Shown piece after piece: positions 1 through 9,195 of a stretch of 64,000 nt of DNA (position 1 is the stretch's first letter; each line of letters begins with the position of its first letter). Below the pieces are notes generated by a model, which saw nothing but the letters and a program-made list of their open reading frames with translations, searched no databases and was not told where the DNA came from. This DNA is from Arenibacter sp. P308M17. Its GTDB lineage: Bacteria > Bacteroidota > Bacteroidia > Flavobacteriales > Flavobacteriaceae. Made by a program: the position numbers and the translations under genes. The stretch is from assembly GCF_003426735.1 (NCBI RefSeq), contig NZ_QVON01000003.1:248001-312000 (forward strand). Direction: 5' to 3'.

Positions 1-141
1 CGTAATTAAATACAATACCAAAATTGCCCGCATTCCATAATAGGAGAAGCGTTCCCACATTTCTGTAAAGAAAAGGATGTAAAGTCCTACCGGGTGGCCA
101 AATAATTCCTTTTGATGTGCCTGTTTTAAGGTTGTCTGCAT
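1..141 (-). CDS. POT/PTR-family proton-dependent oligopeptide transporter, N-terminal part
   Basis: The first 47 codons of a gene that runs off the left edge of the window. The ATG is the complement of 139-141. The protein starts [20 protein letters not shown] and continues into the hydrophobic first helix with the segment [18 protein letters not shown]. The [11 protein letters not shown] signature is characteristic of the E-x-x-E-R-F-x-Y-Y-G motif on helix 1 of proton-coupled peptide transporters (DtpT/PTR2), where it takes part in proton coupling. It would import di- and tripeptides across the inner membrane. It starts 9 nt after the stop of the dipeptidyl peptidase IV gene on the same strand, so the two are very likely cotranscribed: the peptidase releases dipeptides and this carrier imports them. 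The C-terminal nine tenths lie outside the window. Confidence 0.9.
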   Translation of the reverse strand, partial: MQTTLKQAHQKELFGHPVGLYILFFTEMWERFSYYGMRAILVLYLIT

Positions 142-150
142 ACGTATGGG

Positions 151-2316
151 TTATAGGTTTTCTTTTATAAAATTGGTCATTTTTGTGTACAGGTGCAGGC
201 GGGTGTTCCCCCCACTTATACTGTGATTTTTGTCGGGATATATTGCCCAATCAAATTGTTTATTGGCCTGAATCAATGCATCTACCATCCTCATAGTATT
301 TTGCACGTGTACATTGTCATCTCCCGAACCATGGACCAATAAGTACTTTCCCCGTAGAAGTTCCGGGTAATTAAGGGGAGAATTTTCATCATAACCACCA
401 GGGTTTTCCTGAGGGGTACGCATAAAACGCTCGGTATATATGGAATCGTAGAACCGCCAGGAGGTTACCGGGGCCACGGCAATTGCCATTTCGAAGGTAT
501 CGTTCCCTTTTAGTATGCAGTTGGTAGACATAAACCCTCCATAGCTCCAGCCCCAAATTCCTGTCCTTGATTCGTCAATATAGGGCAATTCACTTAACTT
601 TTTAGCTGAAGCAATTTGATCTTCCACCTCATATTTTCCCAATTCCCTATAGGTCATCTTTTTAAATTTGGCCCCTTTATAACCGGTACCCCTTCCATCT
701 ACACACACCACAATATATCCTTCATTGGCCAGCATTTGAAACCAATAATCGTTGGCACCCATCCAGCTATTGGAAACTTGTTGCGATCCCGGACCGCTAT
801 ATTGGGTCATAAATAAAGGATATTTTTTAGTTTCATCAAAATCCAATGGTTTTATCATCCACATATTCAGTTCATTACCATGAATAGTTATAGTGGAAAA
901 TTCCTTGGGATGTATCCTATAATGGTCCAATTTAGACAATAGCTTCCGATTAACTAAAATATCCTTTACTTTTTTTCCGGTCCTAGCACTATGCAGCGTA
1001 TATTCCGGGGGATTGGTTGCACTGGAGTAGGCATTGATGAAATAGGTGAAATCCGCACTAAAATCGGCGGTATTCTGTCCAACTTTGGTGGTAAGGCGCC
1101 TTTTATTTTTTCCATTGCCCCTTATACTATAGATATCCCGATTAATTGATCCATTTTCGGTAGATTGGTAATAAATTAAATCTTTATTTTGGTCATAACC
1201 ATAATAATTGGTAACCTCCCAAGGACCTTTGGTTACCTGGTTCAGCAACTTGCCCACTTCATCATACAGATAAATATGTTTATATCCATCTTTCTCGCTG
1301 GTCCAGATAAAGCTGCCATCGGCCAAAAAAGTAAGATCGTCCGTAATATCCACATAGGCATCATCGGTTTCTTCCAATAAAATACTGCTCGTGTTATCTC
1401 TAGCGTCTACTGCGTATAACCTTAGTTTGTTCTGATGACGGTTCAAGGTCTGAACACTGAGCAAATTGGGGTCTTTTGTCCATTTAATTCTTGGGATATA
1501 ATAGGGATCGTCCAAATTAATGGGGGAAACTTGGTAAGTCTCCATATCCACTATATGGAGAGAAACCTTTGAATTGACCTCTCCTGCCTTTGGGTATTTA
1601 AATATGGTCTGGGTATGGTAAAGATTGCTGCCGTAAACATCCATGGAAAATTCCGGGACCTTGGTTTCATCGAATCGTATAAAGGCCAATTTAGAACCAT
1701 CCGCATTCCACTCAAATGCCCTTACAAAGGCAAATTCTTCCTCATAGACCCAGTCCGTTACCCCATTGATAATCTTATTTATTTCTCCATCCCATGTAAG
1801 TTGCCTGGTATGATCGGTAGCTATATCCCAAACAAAAATATTATTGTTCTTTACATAGGCTACCCTGCTTCCGTCCGGAGATAAGGAAGGTTCCTGAATT
1901 TTGGAACTTGAAACAGCGGAGATTTTATTTGACCTAAGGTCGTATACATAAAAAATTCCTAAAGTAGATCGTCTAAAGATAGGTTCAATGGCCGTGGCCA
2001 GCAATACCTTGGTTTCGTCTTCGCTAAACTTATAAGATGTAAAAAAGGGTACCTCACTTGAAGAAGAAACTATGGTTTCCAGTTTTTTTTGGGTTTCGTA
2101 ATCATATTTTTGGATAGACGAGGTGGCTGTTGCCCTATCCATACCCAAAACAGTGTATTGTTCTCCATTTTTCAAGGACTGCAATTTATCCAACCCCTCA
2201 ACATGAAAAGTGCCATTATAAATCTCTTCCAGGGAGAGTAACTTTTTTTGGGCCGAAAGAAATGAAAAATGGCACAAAATAAATACGAGTAGCAAAAGAA
2301 AGGGGAGGTTTCTCAC
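151..2316 (-). CDS. Dipeptidyl peptidase IV (S9B family), secreted
   Basis: A 721-aa serine exopeptidase that removes N-terminal dipeptides, preferentially X-Pro or X-Ala. Residues 1-22 form a signal peptide (MRNLPFLLLLVFILCHFSFL, then SAQ), so it acts in the periplasm or at the envelope. The first two thirds (about 90-480) are the beta-propeller, with a DWVYEEEF segment matching the Glu pair that holds the substrate N-terminus in DPP IV. The C-terminal alpha/beta-hydrolase carries GWSYGG (nucleophile Ser591), the Asp in GSGDDNVH (D666/D667) and His698 in DKNHS, so the triad is complete. Length fits the family. The POT peptide transporter follows 9 nt downstream, which supports a peptide-scavenging role. 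Some flavobacterial relatives are called S9 prolyl oligopeptidases, but the propeller Glu motif favours DPP IV. Confidence 0.93.
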   Translation of the reverse strand: MRNLPFLLLLVFILCHFSFLSAQKKLLSLEEIYNGTFHVEGLDKLQSLKNGEQYTVLGMDRATATSSIQKYDYETQKKLETIVSSSSEVPFFTSYKFSEDETKVLLATAIEPIFRRSTLGIFYVYDLRSNKISAVSSSKIQEPSLSPDGSRVAYVKNNNIFVWDIATDHTRQLTWDGEINKIINGVTDWVYEEEFAFVRAFEWNADGSKLAFIRFDETKVPEFSMDVYGSNLYHTQTIFKYPKAGEVNSKVSLHIVDMETYQVSPINLDDPYYIPRIKWTKDPNLLSVQTLNRHQNKLRLYAVDARDNTSSILLEETDDAYVDITDDLTFLADGSFIWTSEKDGYKHIYLYDEVGKLLNQVTKGPWEVTNYYGYDQNKDLIYYQSTENGSINRDIYSIRGNGKNKRRLTTKVGQNTADFSADFTYFINAYSSATNPPEYTLHSARTGKKVKDILVNRKLLSKLDHYRIHPKEFSTITIHGNELNMWMIKPLDFDETKKYPLFMTQYSGPGSQQVSNSWMGANDYWFQMLANEGYIVVCVDGRGTGYKGAKFKKMTYRELGKYEVEDQIASAKKLSELPYIDESRTGIWGWSYGGFMSTNCILKGNDTFEMAIAVAPVTSWRFYDSIYTERFMRTPQENPGGYDENSPLNYPELLRGKYLLVHGSGDDNVHVQNTMRMVDALIQANKQFDWAIYPDKNHSISGGNTRLHLYTKMTNFIKENL

Positions 2317-2536
2317 AAATACAAAGCTTTATTATATTTATTTTTACAAAAGTACACCTATATAAATTTCAGTATTTTCAAAAAAATATTCAAATCCTCA
2401 AGTTTACTAAAAAATTCACAAAAAAAAGAACATAACAATGAAAAAATAACATTTTTTAACCTTTTTAAACCTGCTTTAAGATGTATAGGGGTTTATCGCC
2501 ATATTACTATCTTTACACAAAGAAATACAATACCTA

Positions 2537-3859
2537 ATGACCGCACCTATAGAAGGATTTTCCAAACTGTCCAAAGAGGACAAAATTAACTGGATTGCCC
2601 ATCATTTTACCAACCACCCGGAAGAAACAATTGCCATAATAAAACAGTATTGGAACGACGATGAAAAATTGCAGAATTTACATGATGAATTCATTGAAAA
2701 TACCTTTACCAACTTTTATGTTCCTCTGGGAATTGCTCCCAATTTTCTTATAAATAACAAGCTTTATGCCATTCCAATGGCCATTGAGGAAAGCTCGGTT
2801 GTTGCCGCTGCCGGTAAGGCGGCCAAATTTTGGCAGACCCGTGGCGGCTTTAAAACCACCGTTCTGGGAACGGAAAAAGTGGGTCAGGTACATTTTATGT
2901 ACCAGGGTGATAAAGACAAACTTGCAACTTTTTTTACCCATGTAAAGCCAAGATTGATCAATAGTGTTGCTCCCATTGTAAAAAACATGAAAAAACGGGG
3001 CGGGGGAATCAAGAGTATTGAATTGAGGGATAAAACATTGGATTTGGAAGGCTATTTCCAATTGCATTGTACTTTTGAAACCTTGGATGCCATGGGTGCC
3101 AATTTTATAAACTCCTGTTTGGAAGGGTTTGCCCATTGCCTAAAAGAAGAGGCCCTGCATTACGCCCTATTTTCGGATAGCGAGAAAGATATTGAAATAG
3201 TCATGGGTATTCTTTCCAATTACCTCCCCAACTGTGTGGCAAGGGCAGAGGTAAGTTGTCAAGTTTCCGATTTGAAGGGCCATCCCGGAATTACTGCCGC
3301 GGAATTTGCAAAAAAAATGGTGCGTGCCGTTAATATTGCAAAAGTGGAACCCTATAGGGCAGTTACCCATAACAAGGGAATCATGAATGGGATTGATGCT
3401 GTAATTTTGGCTACAGGAAACGATTTTAGGGCCATAGAAGCAGGGGCCCATGCCTATGCATCAAAAGACGGACGTTATACCAGTCTAACGCACGCCAACA
3501 TAGAAAACGGAATATTCAAATTTTGGATAGAGATCCCCCTTGCCCTTGGCACGGTAGGTGGACTGACCACTTTACACCCACTGGTAAAGCTTGCCCTGGA
3601 AATATTGCAAAATCCGACCGCCAAAGAACTTATGCAGATCGTAGCCGTAGCCGGACTGGCCCAAAATTTTGCAGCCGTACGTTCTTTGGTTACCACGGGG
3701 ATACAGCAAGGACATATGAAAATGCATTTATTGAACATATTGAACCAATTGGGCGCAACCAAAGACGAAAAACTAAGTTTGGCAGCCTATTTTAAGAAAC
3801 ATACAGTCACCCATAGTGCGGTAGTCGCAGCCCTTGAGGCCTTGAGAAATAAAGGATGA
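2537..3859 (+). CDS. mvaA: Class II hydroxymethylglutaryl-CoA reductase
   Basis: 440 aa. It interconverts HMG-CoA and mevalonate, the committed step of the mevalonate isoprenoid route, in the cytoplasm. It matches the class II (Pseudomonas mevalonii type) family in length and motifs: the Glu pair in AIEESSVVAAA (84/85), the catalytic Lys in THNKGIMNG (K280), the Asp in ATGNDFRAIEAG (D296) and a C-terminal His in QGHMKMH (H393). The Lys-to-Asp spacing of 16 equals that of K267/D283 in the Pseudomonas enzyme. Class II members can be biosynthetic or degradative. Here the ATGA overlap (3856-3859) with a GHMP kinase, and the other mevalonate genes at 59-62 kb, point to biosynthesis. It is divergent from the dipeptidyl peptidase gene across a 220-bp AT-rich spacer. 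Confidence 0.93.
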   Translation: MTAPIEGFSKLSKEDKINWIAHHFTNHPEETIAIIKQYWNDDEKLQNLHDEFIENTFTNFYVPLGIAPNFLINNKLYAIPMAIEESSVVAAAGKAAKFWQTRGGFKTTVLGTEKVGQVHFMYQGDKDKLATFFTHVKPRLINSVAPIVKNMKKRGGGIKSIELRDKTLDLEGYFQLHCTFETLDAMGANFINSCLEGFAHCLKEEALHYALFSDSEKDIEIVMGILSNYLPNCVARAEVSCQVSDLKGHPGITAAEFAKKMVRAVNIAKVEPYRAVTHNKGIMNGIDAVILATGNDFRAIEAGAHAYASKDGRYTSLTHANIENGIFKFWIEIPLALGTVGGLTTLHPLVKLALEILQNPTAKELMQIVAVAGLAQNFAAVRSLVTTGIQQGHMKMHLLNILNQLGATKDEKLSLAAYFKKHTVTHSAVVAALEALRNKG

Positions 3860-4779
3860 TAAAACAATATTACAGCAATGGAAAGCTATTGATTACCGGG
3901 GAATATCTGGTTTTGGATGGCGCCCAAAGTTTAGCGGTACCTACCCTATACGGACAATCACTATCCGTAAAGGAGACTCGGGACAGGTTACTGACATGGA
4001 AAAGTTTGGATGAAAAAGGGAGGCCATGGTTTGAAAATAGTTATGAATTGGAAGGCATGGGCCAAGTTTCCAAAAATTCCGTTTCCCAGGAAACAATGGC
4101 CATTTCCATCACCCTAAAAAAAATACTCTTGGAAGCGCAAAAACTGAACCCTGGTTTTTTAACCACTGCCCCAGGGTATGAAATTACAACAGCACTGAAC
4201 TTCCCAAGGGAATGGGGCCTTGGATCTTCATCTACCTTGATCAACAACATTGCCCAATGGGCCCAAATAGATGCCTATACGCTACTTTGGAACGCCTTTT
4301 CGGGCAGTGGGTACGACATTGCCTGTGCCCAAAGTAATTCGCCTATTACCTACCAATTGAAGAATAGCAACCCTATTGTACAATTGGTAGCGTTTAACCC
4401 CAGCTTTAAAAACGACCTATACTTTGTGCATCTTAACCAAAAACAGGACAGTAGGGAAGGCATTGCCCAATATCGCAAAAAGGAATTCAACAGCTTTTCC
4501 GCCATATCCCAAATTAATAGTATTACCCAAAGAATATTGACCAGCACACGCCTGTCACAATTTTACAAACTCATTGAAAAGCATGAAGCCATTTTAAGCG
4601 AAATCCTAGGAATGCCCACCGTTAAAGAACGGTTATTTTCAGATTACAAGGGGGCTATAAAAAGTCTAGGTGCTTGGGGAGGGGATTTTATACTGGCAAC
4701 AGGCAACAAAACCACTCCAGACTACTTTGGGAAAAAGGGGTATGCTACTGTTATTCCTTATTCCAGAATGGTAAAGTAG
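3856..4779 (+). CDS. GYDIA-type GHMP kinase, candidate phosphomevalonate kinase
   Basis: 307 aa, with the GHMP (galactokinase/homoserine/mevalonate/phosphomevalonate kinase) fold. Near the N-terminus is KLLITGEYLVLDGAQSLAVP. The glycine-rich ATP loop is WGLGSSST (120-127). GSGYDIACA (150-158) occupies the place of the GxGxD segment that supplies the catalytic Asp (D154) and gives this subfamily its name. The start codon overlaps the HMG-CoA reductase stop (ATGA), so the two are translationally coupled. A separate, recognisable mevalonate kinase lies at 60606-61544 and a diphosphomevalonate decarboxylase at 59093-60175, whereas no canonical phosphomevalonate kinase is visible here. I infer that this enzyme makes diphosphomevalonate. 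The family name gives no substrate, so mevalonate or another polyol phosphate remains possible. The gene is followed by a strong terminator. Confidence 0.85.
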   Translation: MIKQYYSNGKLLITGEYLVLDGAQSLAVPTLYGQSLSVKETRDRLLTWKSLDEKGRPWFENSYELEGMGQVSKNSVSQETMAISITLKKILLEAQKLNPGFLTTAPGYEITTALNFPREWGLGSSSTLINNIAQWAQIDAYTLLWNAFSGSGYDIACAQSNSPITYQLKNSNPIVQLVAFNPSFKNDLYFVHLNQKQDSREGIAQYRKKEFNSFSAISQINSITQRILTSTRLSQFYKLIEKHEAILSEILGMPTVKERLFSDYKGAIKSLGAWGGDFILATGNKTTPDYFGKKGYATVIPYSRMVK

Positions 4780-4815
4780 TCGAATTAGGATCATAAGGAT
4801 AAAACGGAAATGCCA

Positions 4816-4855
4816 AAAGCAATAAAGCCTCCCGAAAGAGAGGCTTTATTGCTTT
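4816..4855. terminator. Bidirectional intrinsic terminator
   Basis: A perfect 16-bp inverted repeat (4816-4831 and 4840-4855) with an 8-nt loop. The stem ends in AAAGC on the left and GCTTT on the right and has a GC-rich core next to the loop (GCCTC/GAGGC). It lies between the convergent ends of the GYDIA kinase (stop at 4779, plus strand) and ppiD (stop at 4875, minus strand), as expected for a shared terminator. Confidence 0.85.
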
Positions 4856-4874
4856 ATAATGAACTTACGATCTA

Positions 4875-6992
4875 CTAATAAAATGTGGCCCTTTTGTCCT
4901 CAATAGTGGAAGATTCCTTCAGGGCATTATAAACGGCAAAATTTACCCTACCTGCAGCACTTGACTGTAGATTATTGGCATAGGTGCTATAATTATCCAA
5001 TTTCGCAGCTTCTTCCTTTTTGGTGACCGTTAGCATGTATATACCACTATCACCCTTAATTAAACCGGAGGTTGCCCCTTGCTCCATGGCAAAGGCGGTA
5101 CCCACTACAAAAGCCTCGGATCCCGCTCCTGGAATGGTAGGGGATTTCATGGTCAAGGCAGAAGCCGTAGCAGCTGTAACATTATTATCCTTGGCGAAAT
5201 CATCCATAGTCTTACCCTTATTGGCTTCCATAATCTGTGCCGCCTTCTTTTCCTTTCTCAACTTTGGAAGAACCAAGGCCGATGCGTCTTCCACACTCAT
5301 AAGCCCCTCTGCGTACTTTCCGGTCAACCTCACCACGGCATATCCATTGTTTATGTTGAACCTTTTGACCTCTCCCAATTTGGTTTCTTCGTTAAAGGCC
5401 CATTGAACAATGGCCCGTTGGGCTGAAAGTCCTGGCAGGTTTTCATCCATTTCCTTAATTTTATTTACCGGTCTAACCACGAAATTACTTTCTTTGGCAG
5501 CTTCCGAAAAATCTTTATCCGAGGTAGTTTCCATTTCAAATTTGGTCGCCTCGGTGAACAGGGTATTGATAGTTTGTTCGGAAGGCTCAATTTCCCTGGC
5601 CAAAGTGGCAATCCTAACTATGTCCTGTTTATCATCTATCTTAACAATATGGAATCCAAAATCTGTCTCCACCAAACCTATGGCCCCAACGGGGTTACTA
5701 AAGGTGAAGTCGTTGAATGGTCCTACCATTACCCCTTCTTGGTTATACCCAAGGTCACCACCCTGGGGTGCTGAAGGTCCGTCCGAATTATCCCGGGCCA
5801 ATTCGGCAAAAACGGTCCCGGCTTTTTTTGCCTCCACCAACAGTTCCTTAGCCTTTTTCTCCGCTTCCTCCTTAGTTCGGGTAACCTCTGGGTTGGCGCG
5901 TTGAGCCCCTTCATAAGAAATTAGGATATGACTGGATTTCACAGTACCATTGGCCTTTCTATCCATCATTTTGGATACCTTAAAATAATCCCCGTCCTTG
6001 TACGTACCAAAGATACTTCCCTTTTCCAAGGACATGAGCGTATCCGCAAATTTAGCCGGTAAATCTTTTTTTGCCTTATAAATAGTGTCGTATTTTAAAT
6101 CCGAATTTCTGTCCAAAAAGGCAATCATGTCTGTTGTATTCCTAAAGCCTTTTATAGTATCGTTTACGTCCTTTTGGGCATTGTACTCCACGCGATCCTC
6201 CAAAAGTTGGGCAATTTCTTCCTTTACGGCATTCTCATCTTCCAAAGAGGCCTTTTCCTCGAAATACACAAATTCCACATCCCTGGCCCTATCCTGTTTA
6301 TAATCTTCTTTATGATCATTAATGTAGGCCTCCATCTCTTTCTTGGAAACCGCTATGGATGAATCTGGAATGGAGGTAAAAGGTACGCGCACGTACTTAA
6401 TATCCACTTTATCATTGGCCAACTTATACTCCAATTCCCCTTCTTTAAGGGTTGAACCAACACCTGCCTTTATAAGGTTAAAATAAGTCTGCTCCTTTGC
6501 ATTCTGAATAATGGCCTGTTCATCCTGCAACCACATAGCGTAACGACCTGGATTGTTTGCTTTCCAATCGGCCACGGCTTCCCTAAACTTATTTTCATCG
6601 AAAACACCGCTGACATTGTGAAATTCAGGATTTTGGACATAGTTGGGAATAGTCTTGATATAGTTCAATATCCGATCCTGTTCTATATTGATCCCCAACT
6701 TCTCAAATTGTTGGGCAAGTATGGTATTCCTTACTTCCCTCTCCCATACCTGATTTACCAATTGAATGGAAGAAGCAGAAGGCCCGGCCATTCTGGAATA
6801 TACCTCCACATTCCTTCTAAATTGATCTATGGAAATTTCGTCCCCATTGATCTCCGCTACGGAAGAACCAACCTTTCCGCCACCCAATTCATTGCTGCTG
6901 AACACTCCTGAAATTACGAATGCGAACAAAGCCAAACCAATGATTAAAATTAAAACGGTAGTTCGTTTCCTTATATTCTCTAAAATTGCCAT
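4875..6992 (-). CDS. ppiD: PpiD/SurA-like periplasmic peptidyl-prolyl isomerase
   Basis: 705 aa. A membrane-anchored folding factor: a short cytoplasmic N-terminus (MAILENIRKRTT), one transmembrane segment (about 13-32), a SurA-like N-terminal chaperone domain, and a parvulin (PpiC-type) rotamase domain at about 345-455, recognisable by VKSSHILISY and DNSDGPSAPQGGDLGY. A long C-terminal region repeats the chaperone-like helical pattern. It would help proteins leaving the Sec translocon to fold in the periplasm. Length and layout agree with flavobacterial PpiD. It is the last gene of the minus-strand run that starts at coaX and is 95 nt from the CNNM gene upstream, so it may also have its own promoter. 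Confidence 0.9.
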   Translation of the reverse strand: MAILENIRKRTTVLILIIGLALFAFVISGVFSSNELGGGKVGSSVAEINGDEISIDQFRRNVEVYSRMAGPSASSIQLVNQVWEREVRNTILAQQFEKLGINIEQDRILNYIKTIPNYVQNPEFHNVSGVFDENKFREAVADWKANNPGRYAMWLQDEQAIIQNAKEQTYFNLIKAGVGSTLKEGELEYKLANDKVDIKYVRVPFTSIPDSSIAVSKKEMEAYINDHKEDYKQDRARDVEFVYFEEKASLEDENAVKEEIAQLLEDRVEYNAQKDVNDTIKGFRNTTDMIAFLDRNSDLKYDTIYKAKKDLPAKFADTLMSLEKGSIFGTYKDGDYFKVSKMMDRKANGTVKSSHILISYEGAQRANPEVTRTKEEAEKKAKELLVEAKKAGTVFAELARDNSDGPSAPQGGDLGYNQEGVMVGPFNDFTFSNPVGAIGLVETDFGFHIVKIDDKQDIVRIATLAREIEPSEQTINTLFTEATKFEMETTSDKDFSEAAKESNFVVRPVNKIKEMDENLPGLSAQRAIVQWAFNEETKLGEVKRFNINNGYAVVRLTGKYAEGLMSVEDASALVLPKLRKEKKAAQIMEANKGKTMDDFAKDNNVTAATASALTMKSPTIPGAGSEAFVVGTAFAMEQGATSGLIKGDSGIYMLTVTKKEEAAKLDNYSTYANNLQSSAAGRVNFAVYNALKESSTIEDKRATFY

Positions 6993-7087
6993 TATGTAAA
7001 CTGTTTAAATTTATCCCGTTGCTATCGGGAGGCGAAATTACTACTTTCTTTTGAAATAATAAAAACTAAAAAAAATCCCCCAAATGC

Positions 7088-8380
7088 CTATTCATCATCA
7101 AGTACTACCAAAGATACCAAGTCTATTTTATTGCTGGAAACTTCCAATACCACAAAATGGAAATTGCCTATCTTAATCTCGGAATTCTTTTCCGGAATCT
7201 CTCCTGTTTCGTTAATGATCAAACCTCCCAAGGTTTCGTACTCATCACTTTCGGGAAGCTCCAATTTATATTGTTCATTTATATAATCTACTTCCAATCT
7301 TCCCGAAAATTTATAGGAGTTTTGGTTTATCTGGTCCTCATACAAGTCGATGGTATCATGTTCATCCTCTATATCACCGAACAGCACCTCCACAATATCC
7401 TCTACCGTCATCACCCCTGAGGTGCCACCATACTCGTCCAGAACTACGGCTATACTCTTCCTTTTTTTGGTTAAAATATTCAGAATATCATTGATAAGCA
7501 TTGTTTCCGGAACAAACTCTACTGGCAGAAGAATACTTTTTATGGTTTTGGGTTTCTTAAAAAGTTCGTAGGAATGCACATAACCAATTATGTTGTCTAT
7601 AGTATCCTTGAACACCAATATTTTGGAATAGCCCGTTTCCGTAAAGAGCTTTGCCAAGTTTTTAGGGGTCTCGTGAAGCTCCACTGCGGCGATCTCAGTT
7701 CTGGGCACCATTACTTCCCTGGCCTTTACCCCGGAAAACTCCAAGGCATTCTGAAATATCTGTATCTCCGAATCCACCTCATCTTCCTTCTCAACAGCTT
7801 CCATTTGCTCGGTAATATAATCTCCCAATTCTATTTTACTAAATGCCAATTGCACCTCATCCCCATCTGTCTTAAAGATTGCCTTTAGAATTATATCGGA
7901 AACCCAAATAACGAACTCCGATATTACAGAAAATAATACGTAAAAAATATAGGCCGGTACAGCCAATAACCGAAGCATATTGTTGCTATAGATCTGAAAT
8001 AACACCTTGGGCAAGAACTCTGCGGTCAAGAGAATGATCAAGGTGGAGATAATTGTTTGGGTCACCAAGCTAAAATCGGTAAGCATTAGACTTAAAAAAC
8101 CACCTGGGGCCGACTCAATCCCGACAAATAGGCCCATAAGCAGGTCTCCCATAAAAAGTCCGTACACCACCAAGGCTATATTGTTTCCAATTAGCATGGT
8201 AGCAATGAACTTGGAAGGCTTTTTGGTAAGACGGGTCAGCACTTTGGGCATAAAGCCTTCCTGCTTTTTTTCAATTTCTATGTGAATTTTGTTTGCGGAA
8301 ATAAATGCTATTTCCATTCCTGAGAAAAAAGCCGAAAATAGCAAGGAAATAACAATGATAATAACAATACTTGCCTCCAA
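7088..8380 (-). CDS. CNNM/CorC-family membrane protein with CBS pair (hemolysin C family)
   Basis: 430 aa. An N-terminal DUF21/CNNM transmembrane domain (about 1-190, starting EASIVIIIVISLLFSAFFSG, with hydrophobic stretches near 5-25, 60-80, 100-120 and 130-155) is followed by a CBS pair (about 205-330; VMVPRTEIAAV, LDEYGGTSGVMTVEDIVEVL) and a C-terminal CorC_HlyC transporter-associated domain (about 345-425). Relatives are linked to divalent metal (Mg or Co) efflux, and the gliding protein GldE belongs to the same family. No gldD neighbour is present, so I do not call it gldE. It begins 2 nt after the stop of the 67-aa membrane protein and clearly shares its transcript. Confidence 0.88.
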   Translation of the reverse strand: MEASIVIIIVISLLFSAFFSGMEIAFISANKIHIEIEKKQEGFMPKVLTRLTKKPSKFIATMLIGNNIALVVYGLFMGDLLMGLFVGIESAPGGFLSLMLTDFSLVTQTIISTLIILLTAEFLPKVLFQIYSNNMLRLLAVPAYIFYVLFSVISEFVIWVSDIILKAIFKTDGDEVQLAFSKIELGDYITEQMEAVEKEDEVDSEIQIFQNALEFSGVKAREVMVPRTEIAAVELHETPKNLAKLFTETGYSKILVFKDTIDNIIGYVHSYELFKKPKTIKSILLPVEFVPETMLINDILNILTKKRKSIAVVLDEYGGTSGVMTVEDIVEVLFGDIEDEHDTIDLYEDQINQNSYKFSGRLEVDYINEQYKLELPESDEYETLGGLIINETGEIPEKNSEIKIGNFHFVVLEVSSNKIDLVSLVVLDDE

Positions 8381-8382
8381 GA

Positions 8383-8586
8383 TTATTGCTTATTGTTTTT
8401 TTGACGCTCTTCGAACCTTTTCCTATAGGTCTTCTTAAAAATGAACATCCCTACGGACACAATTCCAAAGAAAACAAACAAATAGGCCCTTTGCCTATCT
8501 ATGTTCCACTGTTCGTAAATCTCAAATGCGGACACTACGGCCACAGCCAAATAAAGGTATTCCGTATATCTTAAAATCTTTATCAT
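8383..8586 (-). CDS. Small conserved membrane protein, function unknown
   Basis: 67 aa. One hydrophobic helix near 8-25 and a second near 35-52, ending in a very basic tail (KKTYRKRFEERQKNNKQ) that would face the cytoplasm. The ATG overlaps the end of lptC by 4 nt (8583-8586) and the stop is 2 nt from the start of the CNNM gene. That tight packing is the main evidence that it is real. No domain recognised. Its position between LptC and a CNNM transporter suggests an envelope role. Confidence 0.75.
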   Translation of the reverse strand: MIKILRYTEYLYLAVAVVSAFEIYEQWNIDRQRAYLFVFFGIVSVGMFIFKKTYRKRFEERQKNNKQ

Positions 8587-9194
8587 TCTTCTATCTTCTT
8601 CTCTTTTATACTCATATAGCCATAGGTCTTATTGGCATTAAAAAAACTGAAATCCCTATTAAAGTCCATTCCCTCTCCATCCATTATGGTTCCTTCCTCT
8701 GGGTTGGTATACTTAAATTTCTGTTGGGTAAAAACCCAATCATTGGTTCTATCCCAATATAATTGAGGTGCCTCCAACTTTTTACCGTCACTGGATTTAA
8801 TAACCACATTACCTTGCAAATCTATTAAATTAGTACTTGAATACATAATTCCATAATCTGCGGTAACTGTACTCTTTTCTCCTTTTTCATTAAAAAACTC
8901 CAACATGAGTCCTTCAGGAAAAACATAATAAGGAAAGGCCAAGTTATTGTAATCATCGCAAATTGGACCTTTTAGTACGGCAATGATATGGGAGGAAACC
9001 ACGCCCTCATTTTCTTCAAGTTCATCGGTCTCCGTATAGGTTAAGGTGAAATCCTCAGCTATGGCGCCAGGAAATATCTTTTTTATTGCCTCGTCCCCAA
9101 CTCTTTTATAATTATCTGCACAGGAATAAAAAAGCATTGCCATAGAAAATACTATGGCAATGCTTCTTAAATTATATACCCGCTTTTTTTTCAT
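8583..9194 (-). CDS. lptC: LPS export periplasmic protein LptC
   Basis: 203 aa. LptC links the inner-membrane LptBFG transporter to the periplasmic LptA bridge that carries lipopolysaccharide to the outer membrane. The N-terminus is a hydrophobic signal ending in a lipobox-like LFYSCAD, so this version may be a lipoprotein rather than a single-pass protein, as often seen in Bacteroidota. The body holds the beta-jellyroll pattern expected for LptC/OstA-like proteins, including the segment TADYGIMYSSTNLIDLQGNV and KLEAPQLYWDR, where strands repeat about every 20 residues. It is 1 nt from the TPR gene upstream and overlaps the small membrane protein by 4 nt. Confidence 0.87.
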   Translation of the reverse strand: MKKKRVYNLRSIAIVFSMAMLFYSCADNYKRVGDEAIKKIFPGAIAEDFTLTYTETDELEENEGVVSSHIIAVLKGPICDDYNNLAFPYYVFPEGLMLEFFNEKGEKSTVTADYGIMYSSTNLIDLQGNVVIKSSDGKKLEAPQLYWDRTNDWVFTQQKFKYTNPEEGTIMDGEGMDFNRDFSFFNANKTYGYMSIKEKKIEE

Positions 9195-9195
9195 C

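Noticed and set aside
7088..8380. Gliding protein GldE
   Set aside because: The family matches, but no gldD or other gliding gene adjoins it, and the family is broad.
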